Source of the DNA: SIG565 sp045651765
Lineage (GTDB): Bacteria; Bacillota; Clostridia; Oscillospirales; Acutalibacteraceae
Length of the DNA stretch: 64,000 bases
NCBI GenBank assembly: GCA_045651765.1
Contig: JAZRSY010000003.1
Span: forward strand, 1-64,000
Direction: 5' to 3'
Position numbers and translations under genes: made by a program. Positions 57,965-64,000 of the stretch are shown here, piece by piece. The notes beneath the pieces were generated by a model. That model did not search any database and was not told the DNA's origin. It saw only the letters and a program-made list of their open reading frames with translations. Position 1 is the stretch's first letter. Every line of letters begins with the position of its first letter.

Positions 57965-57994
57965 AAAAAGCCCACCAATTAAGGTGGGCTTTTT
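57965..57994 (-). terminator. Terminator after rny
   Basis: Perfect stem AAAAAGCCCACC/GGTGGGCTTTTT with loop AATTAA, just beyond the rny stop codon. Confidence 0.85.
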
Positions 57995-57996
57995 AA

Positions 57997-59541
57997 TTAT
58001 TTTGCGTAATCTACAGCACGATTTTCACGAATTAAGTTAACCTTAATTTGACCCGGATATTCAAGTTCATTTTCAATACGCTGGGCAATATCGTGCGCAA
58101 TTATTACCATTTGGTCGTCCGAAATAACTTCGGGCTTAACTATAATACGAACCTCACGACCTGCTTGTATAGCATACGAGCGCTCTACGCCGTTAAAGGA
58201 ATTGGCGATTTCCTCAAGTTTTTCAAGACGTTTAATATAATTTTCAATGTTTTCACGCCTAGCACCCGGCCTTGCAGCCGAAATAGCATCGGCAGCCTGA
58301 ACAATGCAAGCAACAACGGTTTTGGCCTCAACTTCACCGTGGTGTGCATGAATTGCGTGAATAATTTCGTCGCTTTCTTTATACTTACGGGCAGCTTCTA
58401 CACCCAGTTGGATGTGTGAGCCTTCTTGCTCGTGGTCCAAAGCCTTACCAATATCATGCAAAAGGCCTGCTCGCTTTGCCTGTGTTACATTAGCGCCGAT
58501 TTCGGCTGCAATAAGGCCCGATAAATGACACACTTCGAGTGAGTGGTTAAGTACGCTTTGGCCATAACTTGTACGATATTTAAGTTTGCCCAAAAGCCTT
58601 GCAAGTTCGGGGTTTAGGTTGCGAATGCCTGCCTCAAGCATGGCGCGTTCGCCCTCTTGCTTAATGGTGGCTTCAACCTCGGCTGTGGCTTTATTAATCA
58701 TTTCCTCAATTCTTGCGGGGTGAATGCGGCCATCTTGAATAAGTTTTTCAAGGGTTAATCGCGCAATTTCGCGCCTAACAGGGTCAAAGCAAGAAACGGT
58801 AATAGCTTCGGGGGTGTCGTCAATAATTAAGTCGGCACCGGTTGCAGTCTCTAAAGCACGAATGTTTCTACCTTCGCGGCCTATAATTCTGCCCTTCATT
58901 TCGTCGTTGGGTAATTCCACAACCGAAACGGTAATTTCAGAGGTATGGTCGGCTGCGCAACGCTGAATGGCTTGGCCTAAAATCTCCCTTGCCTTACGCT
59001 CAGCTTCCTCTTTGGTTTGACGCTCATACTCTAAAATTTTAACTGCTTTTTCGTGGTTAAGCTCACCATCCAACATAGAAAGCAAGTGGTCTTTAGCCTG
59101 TTGCTTTGTAAAACCCGAAATTTTTTCGAGCATTTCTATTTGGCTACGCTTAATGGTTTCACATTCTTGAATCTTTTCATCAATTTCTTTTGCTTTTAAT
59201 GCAATTTTTTCTTCTTTAGCTTCAAGGTTTTCGATTTTTTTATCAAGCGCTTCCTCTTTTTGTTGTAAGCGGTTTTCACTACGCTGAACATCACTTCTGC
59301 GTTCCCTCAAATCACGCTCAGTTTCTTGACGCAACTGAAAAACTTCGTCCTTAGCCTCTATTAAAAGCTCTTTTTTCTTGGTTTCTGCAGTTTTTATAGC
59401 ATCGTTTAAAATACGGCGGGCTTCATCCCTTGCCGAACCAACGGCTATTTTGTCGGATTTTTGCCTGTAAGCAGAGCCGCCGAAAAAACCAATAACACCT
59501 AAAACTGCGGCAACAACGCCGCCAATAATATACGGTAGCAA
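57997..59541 (-). CDS. rny: Ribonuclease Y
   Basis: 514 residues: N-terminal membrane helix (about 2-22), a long coiled coil (about 30-190, Lys/Glu/Arg-rich), a KH domain (GRIIGREGRNIRALE) and an HD domain with AGLLHDIGKALDHEQEGSH and IHAHHGEVE. It is the membrane-anchored endonuclease that starts mRNA decay in Firmicutes, and works with RNase J, also present in this window. The space from 59542 to 59759 holds its promoter region and that of pgsA, with no other gene. Confidence 0.97.
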   Translation of the reverse strand: MLPYIIGGVVAAVLGVIGFFGGSAYRQKSDKIAVGSARDEARRILNDAIKTAETKKKELLIEAKDEVFQLRQETERDLRERRSDVQRSENRLQQKEEALDKKIENLEAKEEKIALKAKEIDEKIQECETIKRSQIEMLEKISGFTKQQAKDHLLSMLDGELNHEKAVKILEYERQTKEEAERKAREILGQAIQRCAADHTSEITVSVVELPNDEMKGRIIGREGRNIRALETATGADLIIDDTPEAITVSCFDPVRREIARLTLEKLIQDGRIHPARIEEMINKATAEVEATIKQEGERAMLEAGIRNLNPELARLLGKLKYRTSYGQSVLNHSLEVCHLSGLIAAEIGANVTQAKRAGLLHDIGKALDHEQEGSHIQLGVEAARKYKESDEIIHAIHAHHGEVEAKTVVACIVQAADAISAARPGARRENIENYIKRLEKLEEIANSFNGVERSYAIQAGREVRIIVKPEVISDDQMVIIAHDIAQRIENELEYPGQIKVNLIRENRAVDYAK

Positions 59542-59759
59542 ATAAATGCACCTCCTTTATATAATTACGATTTTAATCGGAATCGTATTAGCCCGGATAA
59601 GCTTCATTAAAACCCGCTCGCCATGCGGGTAAACCTATCTTAATTATTTTAACACCATAAAGCAAAAGTGTCAAGTTGATTAATGTTTTATTTGCTAATT
59701 AAAATATTTATGGATTTTTTGGAATAATGTGGTATAATTATTGTTTGGAAGGTGAATTT

Positions 59760-60320
59760 ATGGCTAAAATTAATTTAACTAAAAAAGATATTTTCACAAT
59801 ACCTAATATTTTAAGTTTTTTTAGAATTTTGTTAATACCTGTAATCTTATGGCTTTATTGCTACCTTAAAAATTATAATGCCGCAGTAATAGTGGTAATA
59901 CTTTCCGGCATTACCGATATTGCGGACGGCCGAATAGCCAGAAAATATAACATGATTTCGGATTTTGGCAAATTTATTGACCCCGTGGCCGACAAATTAA
60001 CCCAGGGTTGCCTGATAATAGCCTTAATTTCAAGGTATAAACTATTAGCAATCTTACTGTTGCTTTTCATTATCAAAGAAAGTTTTATGTTTTTATTCGG
60101 TTATATAACATTAGAGGTTACCAACACCATGCCCAGCGCAAAATGGTATGGTAAAGCCAACACCGTAATTTTATATGCAGTGATGGCAACATTGTTGTTG
60201 TTTACCAATATACCGATCAATGTAGCATCCTTTTTAATAGGTTTTTGTGCCGCCGTTATGTTTGCAACGCTTGTGCTTTACATTAATTTTTATGTTACCG
60301 TTTTAAAAAACAGCAAATAA
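59760..60320 (+). CDS. pgsA: CDP-diacylglycerol--glycerol-3-phosphate 3-phosphatidyltransferase
   Basis: 186 residues with five to six helices and the CDP-alcohol phosphotransferase motif D-G-x2-A-R-x8-G-x3-D-x3-D in DIADGRIARKYNMISDFGKF followed by IDPVADK. It makes phosphatidylglycerophosphate for phosphatidylglycerol. The ATG at 59760 follows GGAAGGTG. An earlier in-frame ATG at 59727 would sit at the -10 TATAAT (59733-59738), so it is not used. Other CDP-alcohol substrates are possible, but PgsA is most likely. Confidence 0.9.
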   Translation: MAKINLTKKDIFTIPNILSFFRILLIPVILWLYCYLKNYNAAVIVVILSGITDIADGRIARKYNMISDFGKFIDPVADKLTQGCLIIALISRYKLLAILLLLFIIKESFMFLFGYITLEVTNTMPSAKWYGKANTVILYAVMATLLLFTNIPINVASFLIGFCAAVMFATLVLYINFYVTVLKNSK

Positions 60321-60351
60321 AAAAAGAACTCCCACATGGGAGTTCTTTTTT
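60317..60351. terminator. Bidirectional terminator between pgsA and tRNA-Leu(CAA)
   Basis: Perfect 15-bp stem AAAAAAAGAACTCCC/GGGAGTTCTTTTTTT with loop ACATG-type (5 bases), touching both gene ends. Confidence 0.9.
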
Positions 60352-60438
60352 TGGTGCCGGTGGCCGGACTCGAACCGGCACGCTGTCGCCAGCGGTGGAT
60401 TTTGAGTCCACTACGTCTGCCAATTCCATCACACCGGC
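60352..60438 (-). tRNA. tRNA-Leu (CAA)
   Basis: An 87-nt class II tRNA: acceptor GCCGGTG/CACCGGC, anticodon stem GTGGA/TCCAC with loop CTCAAAA (CAA), long variable arm CGCTGGCGACAGCG, T-loop TTCGAGT, encoded CCA. As with the CAG gene, a structured element and a truncated 5' copy of the same tRNA lie upstream. Confidence 0.95.
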
Positions 60439-60481
60439 AAATTAAATTTGTTTAACCCACTAGGGTTTGGTGCTCGTAACT

Positions 60482-60588
60482 CTTGCGGTGCCCGAAAGTT
60501 GTTTTCGGCTTGGAGCGCCTTCAACTTTCGACCGCAGCGCCATTTAAGCCATCGCTTAATCACCCGCCGGGTGCGTTTGGCTTAAATG
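60482..60588 (-). repeat. Structured tRNA-Leu-associated element, copy 2
   Basis: Read on the minus strand from 60588, the 107 nt match copy 1 (35326-35432) at 102 positions. All five differences fall in the first 28 nt. Stems: CATTTAAGCC/GGCTTAAATG (now perfect), CACCC-GGC-GGGTG and TGCGGT-CGAAAGTTG paired with CAACTTTCG-GGC-ACCGCA. About 43 unrelated bases follow before tRNA-Leu(CAA). The open frame that runs rightward through the element into the TauE-like gene is not thought to be translated here. Confidence 0.85.
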
Positions 60589-60610
60589 CTGCCAATTCCA
60601 TCACACCGGC
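60589..60610 (-). pseudogene. Truncated 5' copy of tRNA-Leu(CAA)
   Basis: The 22 nt from acceptor GCCGGTG to D-loop GGCAG are identical to the start of the intact tRNA-Leu(CAA). The four bases upstream (ATTT to 60614) are also shared. The distance to the intact copy is 172 bases. Confidence 0.9.
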
Positions 60611-60632
60611 AAATGCGGTTTGCAACAAGACT

Positions 60633-60661
60633 ATTATACACAAGGCTGTTTTTAAAATCAA
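60633..60661 (-). promoter_or_regulatory. Promoter of the truncated-tRNA/element/tRNA-Leu(CAA) unit
   Basis: -35 TTGATT (60656-60661), 17-bp spacer, -10 TATAAT (60633-60638), upstream of the truncated tRNA copy. Same hexamers and spacing as the promoter at 35252-35280. Confidence 0.75.
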
Positions 60662-60731
60662 GAGTTTTTTGTTTTTTTATTTAGAATTTTTAATAATGGC
60701 TTTGTTAATAATAATTTTGGTGAATAATTTG

Positions 60732-61094
60732 ATGCATATTAACAAAAACAAAGTGTTTATTTGGGTTTTGGCCTTGATTACGGGCGTTATTAACAGTCTG
60801 CTCGGTGCTGGCGGTGGTATGATTACGGTTCCTTTGTTAAAAAAATCCGGATTTTCGCAAAAGCAGGCACAGGCCAACGCCATTGCAATAATTTTACCGC
60901 TAAGCATTTTAAGCAGCGGGGTTTATTTGTGGCGCGGCAATGTAAATATTTTTGATGCTCTGCCCTATATTCCCGGTGGCATTTTAGGTGCATTTTTAGG
61001 CACTAAAATTTTTAAAAAAATATCTAACAAATGGCTAAAACGCATTTTTGGCGGTTTTATGCTTTGGGCAGGCCTACGCCTGCTTTTTAAATGA
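60732..61094 (+). CDS. Half-size TauE/SafE-family permease, first subunit
   Basis: About 120 residues, four helices, one TauE/SafE repeat: ALITGVINSLLGAGGGMITV, QAQANAIAIILPLSILSSGV, YIPGGILGAFLGTKIFKKIS. Typical family members have two such repeats in about 250 residues. The ATG at 60732 follows GGTGA at eight bases. An in-frame ATG at 60696 is possible but has no ribosome binding site. It overlaps the second half by four bases (ATGA). The two should form a heteromeric anion (sulfite or sulfonate type) transporter, which is inference. Confidence 0.8.
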   Translation: MHINKNKVFIWVLALITGVINSLLGAGGGMITVPLLKKSGFSQKQAQANAIAIILPLSILSSGVYLWRGNVNIFDALPYIPGGILGAFLGTKIFKKISNKWLKRIFGGFMLWAGLRLLFK

Positions 61095-61450
61095 ATATTT
61101 TAGCCCTTTTAGCAGGGCTTTTTTCGGGTATAATTGCATCTATGGGTATGGGCGGCGGCGCGGTGTTGCTTATATACCTTAATTTATTTGCCAATATTCC
61201 TCAATTAACCGCACAAGGCATAAACTTAATTTTCTTTATTCCTACCGCTGTTTTGGCCCTTATTGTTTATATAAAAACCAAGCAAATTAAATTTAAAAAA
61301 ATTTTACCCATTGTCGTTTTGGGCTTGGTGGGAGCCATTATAGGTCTTTATTTAACCAACATTATAAACCCCCAATGGTTAAATAAAATTTTCGGCGGTC
61401 TGCTTGTTATAATCGGTATTAAAGAAATTTTTATAAAAGATAAAAAATAG
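61091..61450 (+). CDS. Half-size TauE/SafE-family permease, second subunit
   Basis: 119 residues, four helices, one TauE/SafE repeat: LLAGLFSGIIASMGMGGGAV, LTAQGINLIFFIPTAVLAL, GLVGAIIGLYLTNIINPQWL. It begins with ATGA overlapping the stop of the first half. No frameshift is needed to explain the split: both frames are complete with own start codons, so this is a two-gene transporter rather than a broken one. Confidence 0.82.
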   Translation: MNILALLAGLFSGIIASMGMGGGAVLLIYLNLFANIPQLTAQGINLIFFIPTAVLALIVYIKTKQIKFKKILPIVVLGLVGAIIGLYLTNIINPQWLNKIFGGLLVIIGIKEIFIKDKK

Positions 61451-61452
61451 TA

Positions 61453-61481
61453 TTGAAAAAGAACAAGCGTTCTGTTATACT
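61453..61481 (+). promoter_or_regulatory. lexA promoter with SOS box
   Basis: -35 TTGAAA (61453-61458), 17-bp spacer, -10 TATACT (61476-61481). Between them lies GAACAAGCGTTC (61461-61472), a match to the Gram-positive SOS box GAACnnnnGTTC, so LexA represses its own gene. Confidence 0.85.
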
Positions 61482-61516
61482 ATGATAGTAAAAATATTAA
61501 ATTTTGGAGTGTTTAT

Positions 61517-62107
61517 ATGTCGAAACCTTCCTTAACCGAAAAACAACTTAATGTATATAACTTTTTAGTAAAAAAAGTTGGCGAAGGCATACCGCCCACC
61601 GTGCGCGAAATTTGTAATGCAACAGGAATAAAATCCACCTCTACGGTGCATGGCATTCTTAATATTTTAGAGCAAGGCGGCTACATATACCGCGACCCAA
61701 AATATTCCCGCGCCATTAAAATTGAAGGCGCCGACAATGTTGCCCAAGTGCCCGTTATTGGCAAGGTAACGGCCGGCCAACCCATTTTGGCGGTTGAAGA
61801 AATTGAAGACTATATTCCCTACCCAACCAAAGATTCAACCGGTCTTTTTGCCCTTAGGGTTATGGGGTACAGCATGAAGAATGTTGGCATTATGGATGGC
61901 GATATTGTTGTTGCCGACAAAGATGCTTATGTTCGCTCGGGCGACATTATAATTGGCATGGATGGTGACGAAGCCACCGTTAAACGCCTAATAAAAGAAC
62001 CAAACGGTCAAATAGTTTTTATGCCCGAAAATGAAGATTTTGAACCTATTTACCCCGAAAACCCATCGGTACTGGGCAAAGTAATAGGCTCTTACAGAAA
62101 ATATTAG
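61517..62107 (+). CDS. lexA: SOS repressor LexA
   Basis: 196 residues: winged HTH (about 1-70, VREICNATGIKSTSTVHGIL) and S24 peptidase domain with the cleavage site Ala-Gly in IGKVTAGQPI, catalytic Ser in GYSMKNVGIMDGD and Lys in EATVKRLI. RecA-stimulated self-cleavage derepresses DNA-repair genes. An SOS box lies in its promoter. rnhA follows eight bases downstream. Confidence 0.97.
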   Translation: MSKPSLTEKQLNVYNFLVKKVGEGIPPTVREICNATGIKSTSTVHGILNILEQGGYIYRDPKYSRAIKIEGADNVAQVPVIGKVTAGQPILAVEEIEDYIPYPTKDSTGLFALRVMGYSMKNVGIMDGDIVVADKDAYVRSGDIIIGMDGDEATVKRLIKEPNGQIVFMPENEDFEPIYPENPSVLGKVIGSYRKY

Positions 62108-62115
62108 GTGAAAAT

Positions 62116-62553
62116 ATGAAAAAATTTGTTGAATTATTTACCGACGGTGCCTGTTCGGGCAACCCGGGCCCTGGTGGATGGGGCGCTATTTTACGCTATG
62201 CCGGCAAAGAAAAAGAACTATGCGGTGGCGACAGCCAAACCACCAACAACCGTATGGAATTATTAGCCGTTATAAACGGTCTTAAGGCTTTAAAAGAGCC
62301 TTGCGTTGTAAAAATTACTACCGATTCCAAATATGTTTCAGATGCCGTAACTTTAGGCTGGGCTAAATCTTGGCAGCAAAATGGTTGGAAAAAAGCCGAT
62401 AAAAAACCTGCCCTTAATTCTGATTTATGGCAAGAACTTTTAGACCTTTTAGATATGCATGATGTTCAGTTTAATTGGGTTAAAGGCCACGCCGGCCACC
62501 CCGAAAATGAACGATGCGATGCCATGGCCGTTAATTTTTATAAGAATTTTTAA
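62116..62553 (+). CDS. rnhA: Ribonuclease HI
   Basis: 145 residues with all catalytic acids of RNase HI: FTDGACSGNPGPGGWGAIL (Asp10), TNNRMELLAVINGL (Glu), KITTDSKYVSDAV (Asp) and GHPENERCDAMA (Asp), plus the VKGHAGHPEN handle-side His. It degrades RNA in RNA-DNA hybrids. It is translated eight bases after lexA and probably shares its SOS-controlled promoter. Confidence 0.96.
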   Translation: MKKFVELFTDGACSGNPGPGGWGAILRYAGKEKELCGGDSQTTNNRMELLAVINGLKALKEPCVVKITTDSKYVSDAVTLGWAKSWQQNGWKKADKKPALNSDLWQELLDLLDMHDVQFNWVKGHAGHPENERCDAMAVNFYKNF

Positions 62554-62627
62554 TATTACACTTGAAAACCATTTTAAAATGTTATAAAATATTATGAGCA
62601 ATTTATAATAGATAAGGATTTATATTA

Positions 62628-63809
62628 ATGCAAAAATTTATATATGCCGACAATTCGGCTACAACAGCATTAAGTGAAACCGCATTTAATGCAATGCTAC
62701 CCTATTTAAAAAGTGAATACGGCAACGCTTCAAGTCTATATTCGTTAGGCTCTTCGGCAAAATCTGCAATAGAAGAAGCCCGCAAAACCGTGGCCGAATG
62801 TTTAAATGCAAACCCCCGTGAAATTTATTTTACGGCAGGCGGAAGTGAATCGGACAACTGGGCAATTAAAGGTTATGCCAAAGCAATGCTTAAAAAGGGT
62901 AAAAACCATATAATTTCCAGCAAGTTTGAACATCACGCAGTTTTACACACCTTGAGCGCTCTTGAAAAAGAAGGGTTTGAGGTTACCTTGCTTGACGTTC
63001 ATTCTAACGGCTTGGTGCGCCCCGAAGAACTTAAAAACGCAATAAAAGAAACCACCGGTCTTGTTACCATTATGTATGCCAACAACGAAATAGGAACAAT
63101 TCAACCCGTTAAAGAAATTGGTGAAATTTGTAGAGAAAATAATATAGTTTTCCATACCGATGCCGTTCAGGCTGTTGGTAATGTTGAAATTAATGTTGCT
63201 GACAGCAATATTGATATGCTTTCATTATCGGGCCATAAATTTCACGGCCCCAAAGGTGTTGGCGCTTTATATGTGCGCAAGGGTATTGTATTGCCACCGT
63301 TAATTGATGGCGGCGCACAAGAATTCGGCCGCAGAGCCGGAACCGAAAACACCGCCGGTATAGTTGGCATGGCCGCCGCCCTTTCGGAAGCCACCGCAAC
63401 TATTGCAGAAAGGGCTCAAAAAAATAAAGAAATTTGCAATTATATAATAGAAAATTGCCTTAAAATAGAGCGTTCACGCTTAAATGGCGACCGAGAAAAC
63501 AGGTTGCCCGGCAATGTTAATATGTGCTTCGAAGGTATAGAGGGTGAATCGCTTTTGCTTATGTTGGATACCAAAGGTATTTGTGCTTCGTCGGGCTCGG
63601 CCTGCACATCGGGCTCACTTGACCCAAGCCACGTGCTTTTAAGCATTGGCCTACCGCACGAGGTAGCGCACGGCTCACTGAGGCTTTCTTTCAGCAATGA
63701 AAACACCCTTGACGATGCTAAATATATTTGCGAAGTTTTACCACCCATTGTTAAACGCTTAAGGGATATGTCACCCTTATGGGATAGAATTAAAAACCAA
63801 GAAAATTAG
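62628..63809 (+). CDS. Cysteine desulfurase, IscS/NifS family
   Basis: A 393-residue fold type I PLP enzyme: YADNSATTALSETAFNAM, TAGGSESDNWAIKG, EHHAVLHT, HTDAVQAVGN, Schiff-base Lys in SLSGHKFHGPKGVGAL and the active-site cysteine loop CASSGSACTSGSLDPSHVL of group I enzymes. It supplies sulfur for Fe-S clusters. The iscU-like scaffold gene starts nine bases downstream. No iscR regulator gene precedes it in the 74-base gap after rnhA. Confidence 0.96.
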   Translation: MQKFIYADNSATTALSETAFNAMLPYLKSEYGNASSLYSLGSSAKSAIEEARKTVAECLNANPREIYFTAGGSESDNWAIKGYAKAMLKKGKNHIISSKFEHHAVLHTLSALEKEGFEVTLLDVHSNGLVRPEELKNAIKETTGLVTIMYANNEIGTIQPVKEIGEICRENNIVFHTDAVQAVGNVEINVADSNIDMLSLSGHKFHGPKGVGALYVRKGIVLPPLIDGGAQEFGRRAGTENTAGIVGMAAALSEATATIAERAQKNKEICNYIIENCLKIERSRLNGDRENRLPGNVNMCFEGIEGESLLLMLDTKGICASSGSACTSGSLDPSHVLLSIGLPHEVAHGSLRLSFSNENTLDDAKYICEVLPPIVKRLRDMSPLWDRIKNQEN

Positions 63810-63818
63810 GAGATATAT

Positions 63819-64000
63819 ATGTACACACAAAAGGTTATGGAACATTTTGAAAATCCGCAAAATGTTGGCGAGATAGCCGACGCCAACGGCATTGGCGAGG
63901 TTGGAAACGCCAAATGCGGCGATATTATGAAGATGTTTTTAAAAATTGAAAACGGAATTATAGTTGATGCTAAATTTAAAACATACGGTTGTGCTTCGGC
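63819..64000 (+). CDS. iscU: IscU/NifU-type Fe-S scaffold, truncated by the window end
   Basis: The first 60 residues are present: YTQKVMEHFENPQNVGEI, EVGNAKCGDIMKMFLKI (first cluster Cys and the Asp) and TYGCASA (second cluster Cys), standard for IscU/NifU N-terminal scaffolds. TTAGGAG precedes the ATG. It accepts sulfur from the adjacent cysteine desulfurase. The remainder lies outside the window. Confidence 0.93.
   Translation, partial: MYTQKVMEHFENPQNVGEIADANGIGEVGNAKCGDIMKMFLKIENGIIVDAKFKTYGCAS

Noticed and set aside
59727..59759. Upstream ATG for pgsA
   Set aside because: It overlaps the -10 TATAAT, so it would precede or coincide with the transcription start. The ATG at 59760 has GGAAGGTG.
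60483..60731. Extended N-terminus for the first TauE half, starting in the tRNA-Leu element
   Set aside because: The frame runs antisense through the tRNA leader and would add a non-membrane segment unlike the family. The ATG at 60732 has a ribosome binding site.

Overview
The window comes from a low-GC Gram-positive anaerobe, most probably a gut Clostridia member close to Oscillospiraceae/Ruminococcaceae. The pointers are RNase J with RNase Y, the IspH-S1 fusion, a PdaB-like sporulation deacetylase, a YtrA-type ABC operon, two M42 peptidases in tandem, AT-rich codon use and sigma-A promoters. No species assignment is possible from the sequence alone.

Region 1 (1-7.5 kb) is accessory. It holds an RHS-repeat fragment, two leucine-rich-repeat lipoproteins, a bacterial Ig-like protein with an unrecognised C-terminal domain, a decayed second copy of that domain, and two small membrane proteins carried in cassette-like units with near-identical promoters, inverted repeats and 3' elements. 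A possible small RNA and an XRE regulator with a matching operator follow. Region 2 (7.6-16.2 kb) looks acquired: a DMT exporter with a divergent LysR regulator, then a two-component system driving VTC, DUF4956 and Cthe_2159-like genes, then an IS3-family element.

Region 3 (16.3-35.1 kb) is core. It holds a five-tRNA operon (Val-Asp-Phe-Gly-Cys), hslO and a methyltransferase, the rnj-rplI-dnaB-tilS-hpt-ftsH block, a tiny divergent gene pair sharing palindromic operators, a pdaB-like gene, a lone 5S rRNA, galK and ackA, tmcAL, trmO, and a sugar kinase with nagB. Region 4 (35.2-50.3 kb) holds tRNA-Leu(CAG), a TraX-like gene, serS, mntP, hemolysin III and thioesterase genes, an NSS symporter, a murD-peptidase-aminotransferase cluster and a GntR/ABC operon. 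Region 5 (50.4-64 kb) holds a glycosyltransferase, an Lrp regulator, a CAP protein, a four-helix-bundle gene behind a hairpin array, ispH-S1, cmk, an HI0933-like flavoprotein, rny, pgsA, tRNA-Leu(CAA), a split TauE transporter, lexA with an SOS box, rnhA, a cysteine desulfurase and the start of iscU.

The most unusual feature is a structured 107-nt element, 102/107 identical between copies, lying directly upstream of both tRNA-Leu genes (CAG at 35.3 kb, CAA at 60.5 kb). In each case it follows a truncated copy of the 5' part of that same tRNA and sits downstream of a TTGATT-N17-TATAAT promoter, so it should be co-transcribed with the tRNA. Other points worth a look are a predicted response-regulator box found twice together with a promoter-dependent Shine-Dalgarno hairpin (12.8 kb), the 26 kb small divergon, the hairpin array at 52.8-53.0 kb, and the cassette-like units at 5.4-6.8 kb.
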